Source: a virus. Taken from it: a stretch of 26,098 bases of DNA. Shown in pieces: positions 17,787 through 24,635 of the stretch. The translations under genes were made by a program, and so were the position numbers. Location of the stretch: positions 1-26,098 of the IMG/VR virus record IMGVR_UViG_3300010149_000145, one strand, 5' to 3'. The notes under the pieces are model-generated. The model searched no databases. It was given only the letters and a program-made list of their open reading frames with translations, and was not told the DNA's origin. Numbering within the stretch: the first letter of the stretch is position 1; every line of letters begins with the position of its first letter.

Positions 17787-18374
17787 CTATTTTTTAAACC
17801 TTTTTACAAGTTCTGAATTATCTCTGTTTAATATTTTATCAAGACCAGGTAATCCTGTTCGTACACCAAGTCCTGTTTTATTTGGTTTTGTTGCAACATC
17901 ACCATATCCCATCTTGTGTGCCATCTGAGTTTTTAATCCACTAACACCAGCTCCTGCTCCTTGAGAAGTAAATGATACTGTTTTATCCATACTCTCTTGA
18001 ATTGGTTCTCCTTGTGGTAAGTTATCTAATACAGATTTACCCCCACCAGGTGTTGAACTTCTTTGTGCTTTTGAAAATGGTTTTGTATTATTCAAAACCT
18101 CATTCAATATTGGATTGTTTGAAAGTTTTTTTGTTGGTGCTTGTCTTTGTTCCGTTAACGCAAGTTCTGCTTGTTCAAATGGGTCTACCACATCCTCTAC
18201 AACTACTTGCGGAGAGGGAACGCTGACTACACCTCCCTTCACCTCTGCTAATCTTTTATTTACTTCCTCTTCCAATATCTTTGGAAAAGTTTTCGATAGA
18301 AAACGTTCTTGTTGTTTGGCAGTTTCTGCCTCAACAAGAGTCTTTATTACTTTTATTAATTGTTTGTTGTTCAT
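17787..18374 (-). CDS. unknown tail-operon protein between gp5-like and gp25
   Basis: 195-aa hydrophilic protein. Residues 1-45 are helical and charged (KQLIKVIKTLVEAETAKQQE). A Val/Pro-rich linker follows (VVSVPSPQVVVEDVV), then NPILNEVLNNTKPF near 93-106, a Gly/Ser-rich low-complexity segment, and a basic C-terminus (GLGVRTGLPGLDKILNRDN...VKRFKK). It has no cysteine, membrane segment or enzyme motif. The composition suggests an extended, partly disordered protein such as an assembly chaperone or a baseplate linker. A near-copy of the TATATTTATATA element lies upstream at 18394-18405 and gp25 follows after 10 bases. I do not recognise a T4 equivalent; T4 gene 53 or 26/51 functions are possible by position only. 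Confidence 0.6.
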   Translation of the reverse strand: MNNKQLIKVIKTLVEAETAKQQERFLSKTFPKILEEEVNKRLAEVKGGVVSVPSPQVVVEDVVDPFEQAELALTEQRQAPTKKLSNNPILNEVLNNTKPFSKAQRSSTPGGGKSVLDNLPQGEPIQESMDKTVSFTSQGAGAGVSGLKTQMAHKMGYGDVATKPNKTGLGVRTGLPGLDKILNRDNSELVKRFKK

Positions 18375-18393
18375 TTTGAAATCTATTGTTCTT

Positions 18394-18405
18394 AATATAA
18401 ATATA
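18394..18405 (-). promoter_or_regulatory. near-copy of candidate late promoter element
   Basis: Minus-strand TATATTTATATT, one mismatch from the TATATTTATATA element, in the 43-base gap before the 195-aa gene and 19 bases before its ATG. Same orientation and same spacing as copies 1 and 4. Confidence 0.4.
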
Positions 18406-18417
18406 TCTTCTTTAATT

Positions 18418-18978
18418 TTATGGTATTGTCCACCCTGTCCACATTAGTACTCCAGGTGCCGGTGGAGTTAGTGGAAAACCAGGATATAGTGAAATTGTTA
18501 TATACATTCCTTGTATTGTAGTAGAATGTATTTGTAAACTAGCAACTAATCTATCTAAAAAAAGATTAGTATCATCGGTTGGAGTTAATGGCCCAACCGG
18601 TGCCCAAGTTCCAGGTACAGTTGTAAATCCAGTTATAGTATAAAGATTTTGAAATGCTCCCATTGCTGGAATAATTGGTGGTGTATTTGATAATGTTGCC
18701 CCTGTCCAATATCCTAATACTCCCTTTCCTATATCATCTATAAATGTATGTAACCCACTTTTTTTTGATAAACTAATTTTACAAGCAATTTTAACCAATG
18801 TAAGCATTAGTTGTTTATTGGGTGTCATGATTGGTACTTGATTTGCAGTTTGAAGACCTCTTCTAACACACATATCATATTCGTTAGTTAGTTTCTTTGC
18901 AAAATCATCTGAAGATTTTATACCTCCTTGATTCTTCATGTAAAGAGACATATTATTTTTAAATATCTTCCAAGACAT
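18418..18978 (-). CDS. unknown tail-operon protein with Pro/aromatic-rich C-terminus
   Basis: 186-aa protein. The first ~75 residues are helical (SWKIFKNNMSLYMKNQGG, SSDDFAKKLTNEYDMCVRRG, then LTLVKIACKISLSKKSG). The second half is rich in Pro, Thr, Trp and Gly (TPPIIPAMG, PGTWAPVGPLTPTDDTN, ending PLTPPAPGVLMWTGWTIP). There is no signal peptide or catalytic motif. It begins 2 bases after the gp5-like stop, so it is probably translated with the hub protein and may act in hub or spike assembly, or form a minor hub component. No T4 homologue recognised. Confidence 0.6.
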   Translation of the reverse strand: MSWKIFKNNMSLYMKNQGGIKSSDDFAKKLTNEYDMCVRRGLQTANQVPIMTPNKQLMLTLVKIACKISLSKKSGLHTFIDDIGKGVLGYWTGATLSNTPPIIPAMGAFQNLYTITGFTTVPGTWAPVGPLTPTDDTNLFLDRLVASLQIHSTTIQGMYITISLYPGFPLTPPAPGVLMWTGWTIP

Positions 18979-18980
18979 AA

Positions 18981-20222
18981 TTACTCCGTATAATTAAGTG
19001 TAGAAAGTATAGTATCTAACTTAGATTTTATTTTGTTAAAATCTCCTTTGTTATTTGGGCCCACTGCCGTTGGTCCTGATGGAGTTGAAAATACTTGTTT
19101 ATTTATTGCATCAATTAGTTCTTCCAATAAATCAATTAAAGTTTGTCCTCTTGCAATTGGTTCTGTTGTTTCTTCTGTGTTAAGATATATTTCTCCAGCT
19201 CCTCCAAGAATATATGTATTACTATCATTGGTAGTAATTCTAACATCTCCATTAAAATTCATAGATGCTCCATCATTACCATTATCAATACTAAATTTAC
19301 CATCAGAAACGAACCCATAATTGCCTTTAGAAAAGAACATCATTTCAGATTCTTTAGATGATAATATAATTCTACCACTATTAATTAATATTTGGTCTCC
19401 TTTAAGTTCACTCGGATAATCATCAAATACTTCAGGAGTTGTTTCTAATGGAGTATCTGATGTTCCAGGTACAAAATCTGATAAATATTCTCCACTTGTT
19501 ATTGCAATTGTTGAACCATCATCTACAACATTTTCTTCTGTGATATCTCCTATCTTTAAATTATTTAAAGATTTGGAATCTTGTCTGTTTCTTATAATAA
19601 TTGTTGGAGCTAAAACATTATCTACATTATTATAAGCACTAAAACGAATTGATTGACCAAAACGAGATTGGAATAAATTATCTCCCTCGTATAGTTTTAA
19701 TTTGTTTACATTATTAATTTGAAAATAATCACCATACTCCCCACCACCAGAATTAACTTGAGTTGATTGAGCAGTACCTGTTTGTGATACATTTGAATAT
19801 GAAGAAGCTTTATTACTACTACTTTCATCGTAACCAGCAAACTGTTTTTTTCCTGCATTTTTAGATGCACTACCTTGGTTTAAAAACTTAACAGGTATTC
19901 TTCTATAATATCTACCTACAATTTCTATTGTTTCACCAATAATAGGTAAATCTAAGTTGGTTGAATTTTGTGGATAGTAAATTGGTAGTTTTTCTTCAGA
20001 TGTTACTTTATCACTTAAACGTCTTGCAACAACACATCCAACATTGAATAAATTCTTATCACCACTAAAAACTTCACTATGTCTATCTTCTACTGTATCT
20101 CTTAGTCTTGGGTGAGTTTCATCTAATATCACACCAACTACAACAGCGGTATCTATTGAACTAACTCCCTTAGAATAGTTTGCAGAAGATGCAAGTGTTT
20201 GTTTAGATATTCTCTGGCTCAT
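18981..20222 (-). CDS. 5: gp5-like baseplate hub/spike protein lacking a lysozyme domain
   Basis: 413-aa protein. Residues ~20-120 suit the OB-fold of the gp5/VgrG N-terminal domain (VVVGVILDETHPRLRDTVED, later LPIIGETIEIVGRYYRR). A mid-motif KLKLYEGDNLFQSRFGQSIRF (about residues 173-193) is typical of marine T4-like gp5 proteins. A C-terminal region (~275-350) of short beta strands (ILINSGRIILSSKESEM, FVSDGKFSID, MNFNGDVRI) suits the trimeric needle beta-helix. The T4 gp5 lysozyme domain between these is absent: the linker at 120-165 is only Ser/Asn/Gly-rich. So it should pierce the outer membrane without digesting peptidoglycan itself. Start overlaps the upstream gene by 20 bases. Confidence 0.8.
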   Translation of the reverse strand: MSQRISKQTLASSANYSKGVSSIDTAVVVGVILDETHPRLRDTVEDRHSEVFSGDKNLFNVGCVVARRLSDKVTSEEKLPIYYPQNSTNLDLPIIGETIEIVGRYYRRIPVKFLNQGSASKNAGKKQFAGYDESSSNKASSYSNVSQTGTAQSTQVNSGGGEYGDYFQINNVNKLKLYEGDNLFQSRFGQSIRFSAYNNVDNVLAPTIIIRNRQDSKSLNNLKIGDITEENVVDDGSTIAITSGEYLSDFVPGTSDTPLETTPEVFDDYPSELKGDQILINSGRIILSSKESEMMFFSKGNYGFVSDGKFSIDNGNDGASMNFNGDVRITTNDSNTYILGGAGEIYLNTEETTEPIARGQTLIDLLEELIDAINKQVFSTPSGPTAVGPNNKGDFNKIKSKLDTILSTLNYTE

Positions 20223-20631
20223 TAAGTTTTACCTTTTGTTTAAGTTCTTCTACTTCATTAGTGAGTTCATCAACTTTTACATCTTGTTCATCTGCTACTT
20301 GTGAAATAGTTTCATCTAATTGTTTTAGTAATTGTTCTTTTTCATCATCAGAAAGAAAACCTGTATCTCCTTCTGCTTTATGTTGTGCTCCAATAATTCT
20401 TTGTGCAATTGCTGCCATCTTGATTAGTGAATCATCGTTCTTAACTGATGTATCTACTAAATCTTTTATGATTGGCCCAATTACTGCCATATCCCCAGCA
20501 TGTCTAATTACATTTTTCATTTCAGCAATTAGCTCAGAAATTCTTTGTTTCTTGTTTACTTGATTTTCATAGATATCTTTAAACAATCCACTAAGGTTCT
20601 TACCAGGAAATAATTCAAAATCTGTACTCAT
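20203..20631 (-). CDS. coiled-coil protein at the head of the baseplate operon, function unknown
   Basis: 142-aa almost wholly helical protein starting MSTDFELFPGKNLSGLFKDI. Helices with KKQRISELIAEMKNVIRHAG and GPIIKDLVDTSVKNDDSLIK are followed by a short acidic turn (GDTGFLSDDEKEQLL) and a C-terminal coiled coil (residues ~105-138, VDELTNEVEELKQKVKL). It has no enzyme or membrane motif. It is the first gene after a terminator and a TATATTTATATA element, and overlaps the gp5-like start by 20 bases, which implies coupling with the hub protein. It may be an assembly factor or minor structural subunit. No T4 counterpart recognised. Confidence 0.65.
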   Translation of the reverse strand: MSTDFELFPGKNLSGLFKDIYENQVNKKQRISELIAEMKNVIRHAGDMAVIGPIIKDLVDTSVKNDDSLIKMAAIAQRIIGAQHKAEGDTGFLSDDEKEQLLKQLDETISQVADEQDVKVDELTNEVEELKQKVKLNEPENI

Positions 20632-20650
20632 GATTATACCATATTAGTTG

Positions 20651-20662
20651 TATATAAATATA
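20651..20662 (-). promoter_or_regulatory. candidate late promoter element (copy 4)
   Basis: Minus-strand TATATTTATATA, 8 bases after a rho-independent terminator and 19 bases before the ATG at 20631. It is the only visible promoter candidate for the whole baseplate operon that follows. Confidence 0.6.
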
Positions 20663-20669
20663 GTAAACG

Positions 20670-20698
20670 AAAAAACCTCACTTTTTAAGGTGAGGTTT
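20670..20698 (-). terminator. rho-independent terminator after the 76-aa membrane protein gene
   Basis: On the minus strand the 9-bp stem AAACCTCAC / GTGAGGTTT (20698-20690 with 20681-20673) has an 8-base loop and is followed by a T run ending TTTTCG. It isolates the small membrane gene from the baseplate operon. Confidence 0.85.
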
Positions 20699-20732
20699 AA
20701 TCTTAAACGCGTTGAAGAATTACTTCTAATTC

Positions 20733-20963
20733 TTACTTCTTAATAATGTGGTACAGTACAAAAGCCCCTACAAGTCCTAACAGACCTTCAGCACTTAAAC
20801 TTCCTAGAATGCCCATAATGTTATCAACTACTGATACTTCTGGCCAGAAAGGGATGTTTGTACCTTTGAAGAGTACTTCAAGTACTACTCCTAAGGCAAT
20901 GATGCTAATACCAATCTTTGTCAATTCTTCGGCCCAAGAGCCTATTTTTTTCAAAAATTCCAT
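20733..20963 (-). CDS. small two-helix membrane protein, candidate holin
   Basis: 76-aa protein with an amphipathic, charged N-terminus (MEFLKKIGSWAEELTK) and two predicted membrane spans: about residues 17-33 (IGISIIALGVVLEVLF) and 56-73 (LLGLVGAFVLYHII). A loop with FWPEVSVVDNIMG joins them and the protein ends in two lysines. Size and two-span topology fit class II holins. A strong ribosome site (AAAGGAG) precedes the ATG, and terminators lie on both sides, so it is an independent single-gene unit. It is not next to the transglycosylase, which is 3 kb upstream. A membrane protein of other function is possible. Confidence 0.65.
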   Translation of the reverse strand: MEFLKKIGSWAEELTKIGISIIALGVVLEVLFKGTNIPFWPEVSVVDNIMGILGSLSAEGLLGLVGAFVLYHIIKK

Positions 20964-21062
20964 ATTGTTCTCCTTTTGTTTTAATTAAATGTAAATAACT
21001 TTTCCATCTTGCAAAACTAAGGGATATCCACAAATAACTATGATATATACTTGGTAAAAATT

Positions 21063-21078
21063 TTGAATATATATTCAA
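21063..21078. promoter_or_regulatory. 16-bp palindrome, possible operator
   Basis: Perfect inverted repeat TTGAATAT/ATATTCAA about 100 bases before the candidate holin gene. The size suits a dimeric repressor site, but AT-rich palindromes of this kind also arise by chance, and no regulator gene is visible. Confidence 0.25.
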
Positions 21079-21123
21079 CACCCAATTAAAGAAGTATATA
21101 AGGGGTTTATATATGTATGTACG

Positions 21124-21151
21124 AAAAAACCCAACTAAAAAATGTTGGGTT
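21124..21151 (-). terminator. rho-independent terminator of the carbamoyltransferase operon
   Basis: On the minus strand the 8-bp stem AACCCAAC / GTTGGGTT (21151-21144 with 21135-21128), with an 8-base AT loop, is followed by TTTTCG. It lies about 60 bases after the carbamoyltransferase stop and ends the operon that began at 24617. Confidence 0.85.
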
Positions 21152-21212
21152 TCTATTCTAGCCACTTTATTCTACGACCAGAGTTCTTATTAATAAATAG
21201 AGAGTTTTGTGG

Positions 21213-22922
21213 TTAACGTATCTTTTTACGAACTACATAAGAACCAAGTATTAAGACATCCATCTCACAATTTAAAAAGGTTTTGATTGCATCCTCTGGT
21301 GTAAGAACCATTGTTTGGTCTTTTAAATTGAATGAAGTATTAATAACAATTGGAAATCCAATTAGTTTTTCTAGTTCTGTAAGTATTTGGTAAACATATC
21401 TGGCTCTTGTGTTTGTTAAGGTTTGAACTCTTGATGATTTATCTACATGAGTTATAGATGGTAATTTTTTTATAAATCTATCAACTACCTTTACTACTTG
21501 ATTCATATATGGTATATCAGAATCATATTCAAAATAAGTGGTTAATGATTCTCGTTTACATATAGGAGCAAATGGTCTGAATCCTTCTCTTTTTTTAATT
21601 ACTTTATTTAATCGAGATTTCATTTGAGGGTCACATGGATTTGCGAATATACAACGACTTCCTAATGCTCGTGCACCAAACTCCATTCTTCCTTGAAACC
21701 ATCCTATAATATTATTTTCAGCTATTAACTCAGCAGTATAAGGTATTAATACATCACTTGGTTTCCATTCGTAGTAAACATCTAAGTGATAATCATTAAG
21801 TGCTTTTAACATATCTTGTTTACTATAATCAGGACCTAAATATGGATTAGTGTTATCATGTCTATCTATATCAATTCCTTTGTAAAAACTTTCAAGAGCT
21901 ACACCAATTGAAGAACCAGCATCTGATGGAGCTGGTGGTATCCAAATATTTTGAAACTTTGTTTTTTCTTTTATCTTACCATTTGCAGTTCCATTATAAG
22001 CACATCCACCACTTAAACATAAGTTAGGTGTTTCTGTTATTCTGTATAATCTGTTTAATAATTTAAAGAAATATTTTTCATATTGAAATTGTACTGATGC
22101 AGCTAAATCTTTATAATCTTGTGTTAGTTCTTCTTCTGGTAATCTATTTGATATACCTAAGTGTTCTGATAGTTTTTCATTAAACATATGGTCATCAGAC
22201 CAATCGTATTCAAAATAATTCATATTTAATTCATACCCACCATCTTTAGTAGAATAAATTATATCTTCAAATTTTAAATTATATTTTTCAGGATTACCAT
22301 ATGGAGCTAATCCCATAACTTTATACTCACCCTCATTTGGTTTGAATCCTAAGAAAGCGGTAAATGAAGAATAGAACATTCCCAATGAATGTGGGAAATC
22401 TATACTTTGTAATTCTTTTATTTTATTTTTATCTCCATAAGATAAAGAAGTTGTTTTCCATTCACCAACACCATCTACTGATAGTATTGCTGATGTTTTA
22501 AATGGAGAAGTGTAGTAGGTATATGATAAATGTGAATCATGGTGGTTACCAAAAATAACTTTAGTATTCTTACCTTTATATTTATCTATATTTTTATTTA
22601 ATAAATTATAAGATTCAGTATTTCTGTTTATTATTTTTTTTCTATTAAAATATTTCCAAATACCTCCTCTTTTTGTAGATTCTGTAATTCTATCTAATTT
22701 TGTTATTGGGTTTTCGTAAAAACATATCTCAGATATATCTTCTTTGGAAATACTAAATTTATCAAAAAACCAATTTAAGGTATTATGGGGAAATGAAGAA
22801 TCGTGTTTGATACCTGTGAATCTTTCTTCCTCACAAGCACCGATAACTTTACCATCTTTAACTAAAGAGGCTGCCGAATCGTGATATCCACAACTTATTC
22901 CTATAACATATTTTGTTTTCAT
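21213..22922 (-). CDS. NodU/TobZ-family carbamoyltransferase
   Basis: 569-aa full-length member of the carbamoyltransferase family that uses carbamoyl phosphate and ATP to add carbamoyl to a hydroxyl group by way of carbamoyl-adenylate. The N-terminal Kae1-like fold begins VIGISCGYHDSAASLV. The metal/substrate cluster GNHHDSHLSYTYY has H127, H128 and H131, with SVDGVGEW around D150. GEYKVMGLAPYG (198-209) and LSGGCAYN (303-310) follow. The C-terminal YrdC-independent domain has GRMEFGARALGSR (411-423) and KKREGFRPFAPI (443-454). All key motifs are intact. Known acceptors in the family include sugars of Nod factor and tobramycin and, in some phages, 5-hydroxymethylcytosine in DNA; the acceptor here is unknown. 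It is the last gene of an operon with the gp55-like sigma factor, 2 bases downstream. Confidence 0.92.
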   Translation of the reverse strand: MKTKYVIGISCGYHDSAASLVKDGKVIGACEEERFTGIKHDSSFPHNTLNWFFDKFSISKEDISEICFYENPITKLDRITESTKRGGIWKYFNRKKIINRNTESYNLLNKNIDKYKGKNTKVIFGNHHDSHLSYTYYTSPFKTSAILSVDGVGEWKTTSLSYGDKNKIKELQSIDFPHSLGMFYSSFTAFLGFKPNEGEYKVMGLAPYGNPEKYNLKFEDIIYSTKDGGYELNMNYFEYDWSDDHMFNEKLSEHLGISNRLPEEELTQDYKDLAASVQFQYEKYFFKLLNRLYRITETPNLCLSGGCAYNGTANGKIKEKTKFQNIWIPPAPSDAGSSIGVALESFYKGIDIDRHDNTNPYLGPDYSKQDMLKALNDYHLDVYYEWKPSDVLIPYTAELIAENNIIGWFQGRMEFGARALGSRCIFANPCDPQMKSRLNKVIKKREGFRPFAPICKRESLTTYFEYDSDIPYMNQVVKVVDRFIKKLPSITHVDKSSRVQTLTNTRARYVYQILTELEKLIGFPIVINTSFNLKDQTMVLTPEDAIKTFLNCEMDVLILGSYVVRKKIR

Positions 22923-22924
22923 TT

Positions 22925-23674
22925 CTATAAATAGTCAGTATCTATATATCTATCATCTTCCCAAAATGTTTCTTTCTTATCAACAATTAATTCTCCATGG
23001 TGTAAATAATCGTTTAACATTTTTTTCTGATGTTTTTTCATTACATTTACAACTTTAGTGATATAATGTGTTTTACAATCTGTCATTTCTCTGATAAGTA
23101 AATATAAATGTTTTTTATTAAAGTTTTCTATGTGCTCACTTCTACGAAATAATTCTAATATAGCATCTGCTATTTGTAAATCTCTTTTCTTTGTAAAAAC
23201 TACATTTAGATTATTATCCCAATATGTTAACATCATTTGTTTGAATTCTTTGAATTCATTATTTTCCTCAGTTTCAGTAAAATCATTTTCAGGATTCCAA
23301 GTTTCAGGCATCTGTGAAAGAAGGTTATTTTGTTTCCATCTTTTGTAGTTACCATTATTCTTTAAAATCAAATGGTTCTTTGCAATAATAGTAAAATAAG
23401 AAAAAGCTCTACCCTTACCTTCTTGAAACATATGTATCTTCTCTACCATTGTAGAAACTACTTCGGTTTGGACATCTTTTTTCGGTACATCGAAATAAGT
23501 AAACTTGAATGTATTAAGAACATTTTCTGCAAGTTTTTCGAATGGGTATTTGATTCTTTCTTCATAAATTTTAGACCTTTCAACAGGGTCAGTTGAGTTA
23601 TTATATTCTATAATTGCTTCTTGAGCTGGTGTTCCAAAATATATCTTGGATTTTTTTCTTCTAGGTCTTGGCAT
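22925..23674 (-). CDS. 55: gp55-like late-transcription sigma factor
   Basis: 249-aa protein related to T4 gp55, the sigma-family subunit that directs host RNA polymerase to late promoters. The helical core around residues 40-115 carries KYPFEKLAENVLNTFKF and the sigma region 2-like block EGKGRAFSYFTIIAKNHLIL with YKRWKQNN just after, the part that contacts core polymerase and the melted -10 box. The N-terminus is strongly basic (MPRPRRKKSK), and the C-terminus is acidic and aromatic (ETFWEDDRYIDTDYL), consistent with the clamp-binding tail known for gp55. It is longer than T4 gp55 (185 aa), with extra helices between. One base separates it from the upstream gene and two from the carbamoyltransferase. 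It probably acts on the TATATTTATATA elements in this window. Confidence 0.82.
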   Translation of the reverse strand: MPRPRRKKSKIYFGTPAQEAIIEYNNSTDPVERSKIYEERIKYPFEKLAENVLNTFKFTYFDVPKKDVQTEVVSTMVEKIHMFQEGKGRAFSYFTIIAKNHLILKNNGNYKRWKQNNLLSQMPETWNPENDFTETEENNEFKEFKQMMLTYWDNNLNVVFTKKRDLQIADAILELFRRSEHIENFNKKHLYLLIREMTDCKTHYITKVVNVMKKHQKKMLNDYLHHGELIVDKKETFWEDDRYIDTDYL

Positions 23675-23675
23675 A

Positions 23676-23951
23676 TTATAATTCTCTATTTAAGTTTTCT
23701 ACTAATTTTTTTAATTCTAAAAAAGTTACTCCTACCTCATCATCTTTTTCAAAAACTTGTCTATTATCAAGTTCTCTCATTTTATCAAGAGCAGTTCCAA
23801 CAGATTGTATAGTATCATTAGTAGTTTTTATTAATCTATCTTCAAGTTGTTCGTTTTGTTTTAATAGGTTTCGAACTCCTATTAGTAGTACAATATTTAT
23901 GACTACTGAAATTCCTATAACAATGTTATAGGTAGTTAATAATTCTATCAT
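23676..23951 (-). CDS. one-helix membrane protein with coiled coil
   Basis: 91-aa protein with one N-terminal membrane span (residues ~8-27, YNIVIGISVVINIVLLIGV), then a hydrophilic heptad-rich region (LLKQNEQLEDRLIKTTND, and FLELKKLVENLNREL at the end). The orientation is unresolved. Its ATG overlaps the transglycosylase stop (ATGA), so the two are made together. That pairing is compatible with a lysis accessory role, such as an inner-membrane spanin-like protein or antiholin, but it lacks the Pro-rich or lipoprotein partner expected for spanins. It could also be a membrane anchor for another phage process. Confidence 0.65.
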   Translation of the reverse strand: MIELLTTYNIVIGISVVINIVLLIGVRNLLKQNEQLEDRLIKTTNDTIQSVGTALDKMRELDNRQVFEKDDEVGVTFLELKKLVENLNREL

Positions 23952-24553
23952 GAATTTGGTTTTAATTTAATTTCATAACCACTAAACTTATTCATATAAG
24001 AAGTGATTTTTGTTCCGAACCCATCTTTAAAAACTTTTCCATTCTTAAAGTATCGTTTTACAGAACCTTGTCCTCCAAGATGTGCAGCTGCCAATATTCC
24101 ACTTTCAGTAATCAACATACCATTAATTGTTTTACCATCGAAGGTATCAATATAAAGTTGTAGTTTTTCCTTGTTGTGTAATAGTAAAGCCATCATTGCT
24201 TCTTCTTGTAGTTGTGGGTTACTTAGGAATTCTTTTTTAGTTACTTTGAATCCTAGTCCTTTCAGAGTACTTCTTCCAAATTGATACTTACCCATGTATC
24301 CCCATTTGTTTGTGATATCATATCTGTTACCACTTTCTCTGAAACCAATAGCATTTAAAAAGTTTTCTAACTCTTGTTGATGATATTGTTCTATTCTAAT
24401 TCTTTCTTGTTCTATTTTTAAGAGTTCTAGTTCTCTTTCTTTTTCTAAATCAACTAATGTAATAGTTGTTGATTTATCTTTTGTTACTGCGGAATCAATC
24501 ATTCCAAACGATAGTAGTGAAATTACTAACGTAAATATTATTTGTCTTTTCAT
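23948..24553 (-). CDS. secreted lytic transglycosylase / endolysin-like muramidase
   Basis: 201-aa protein. Residues 1-22 form a Sec-type signal sequence or signal anchor (KRQ then IIFTLVISLLSFGMI). Residues 33-66 form a charged coiled coil. A catalytic SLT-like domain follows: AIGFRESGNRYDI with E73-S-G-N, NKWGYMGKYQFG (83-93), EAMMALLLHN, and GILAAAHLGGQGSVKRYF (152-169), which matches the G-x-x-A-A-H-x-G-G pattern of phage transglycosylases. It should cleave the glycan strands of peptidoglycan from the periplasmic side. It has a strong ribosome site (AAAGGGGAG), is the first gene after a sigma-70-like promoter, and overlaps the next gene by 4 bases. Confidence 0.85.
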   Translation of the reverse strand: MKRQIIFTLVISLLSFGMIDSAVTKDKSTTITLVDLEKERELELLKIEQERIRIEQYHQQELENFLNAIGFRESGNRYDITNKWGYMGKYQFGRSTLKGLGFKVTKKEFLSNPQLQEEAMMALLLHNKEKLQLYIDTFDGKTINGMLITESGILAAAHLGGQGSVKRYFKNGKVFKDGFGTKITSYMNKFSGYEIKLKPNS

Positions 24554-24588
24554 AAGGTCTCCCCTTTAATTAAACATATTATTACACT

Positions 24589-24617
24589 AATATACGAAAA
24601 TTATTCCATATATCCAA
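24589..24617 (-). promoter_or_regulatory. sigma-70-like promoter for transglycosylase-sigma-carbamoyltransferase operon
   Basis: Minus-strand TTGGAT (24617-24612) and TATATT (24594-24589) with a 17-base spacer, 35 bases before the ATG. The eight bases CTTGGATA at the -35 and TTTTCGTATATT at the -10 are identical to the primase promoter at 1491-1519, with the same spacing. Confidence 0.7.
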
Positions 24618-24635
24618 GCAAAAAGTAATAAATTT

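Larger units (their letters stand above)
20964..21212 (-). other. intergenic region upstream of the candidate holin
   Basis: A 249-base gap. It contains the terminator of the carbamoyltransferase operon (21124-21151), a 16-bp perfect palindrome TTGAATATATATTCAA at 21063-21078, and several TATATA-like stretches (for example minus-strand CATATATAAACC near 21103-21114), one of which may serve as the promoter of the 76-aa gene. No exact copy of either recurrent promoter type is present. An 86-codon open frame here starts inside the terminator, gives an unconvincing aromatic-rich protein and runs into the 76-aa gene, so it is not annotated. Confidence 0.5.

Noticed and set aside
20905-21165. 86-codon minus-strand open frame in the intergenic gap
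   Set aside because: It starts inside the terminator stem, has an odd Tyr/Phe/Trp-rich composition, lacks a ribosome site and overlaps the well-supported 76-aa gene.
20964-21212. tRNA or other structured RNA in the largest gap
   Set aside because: No cloverleaf or conserved tRNA loop sequences are recognisable on either strand; only the terminator and a palindrome are visible.
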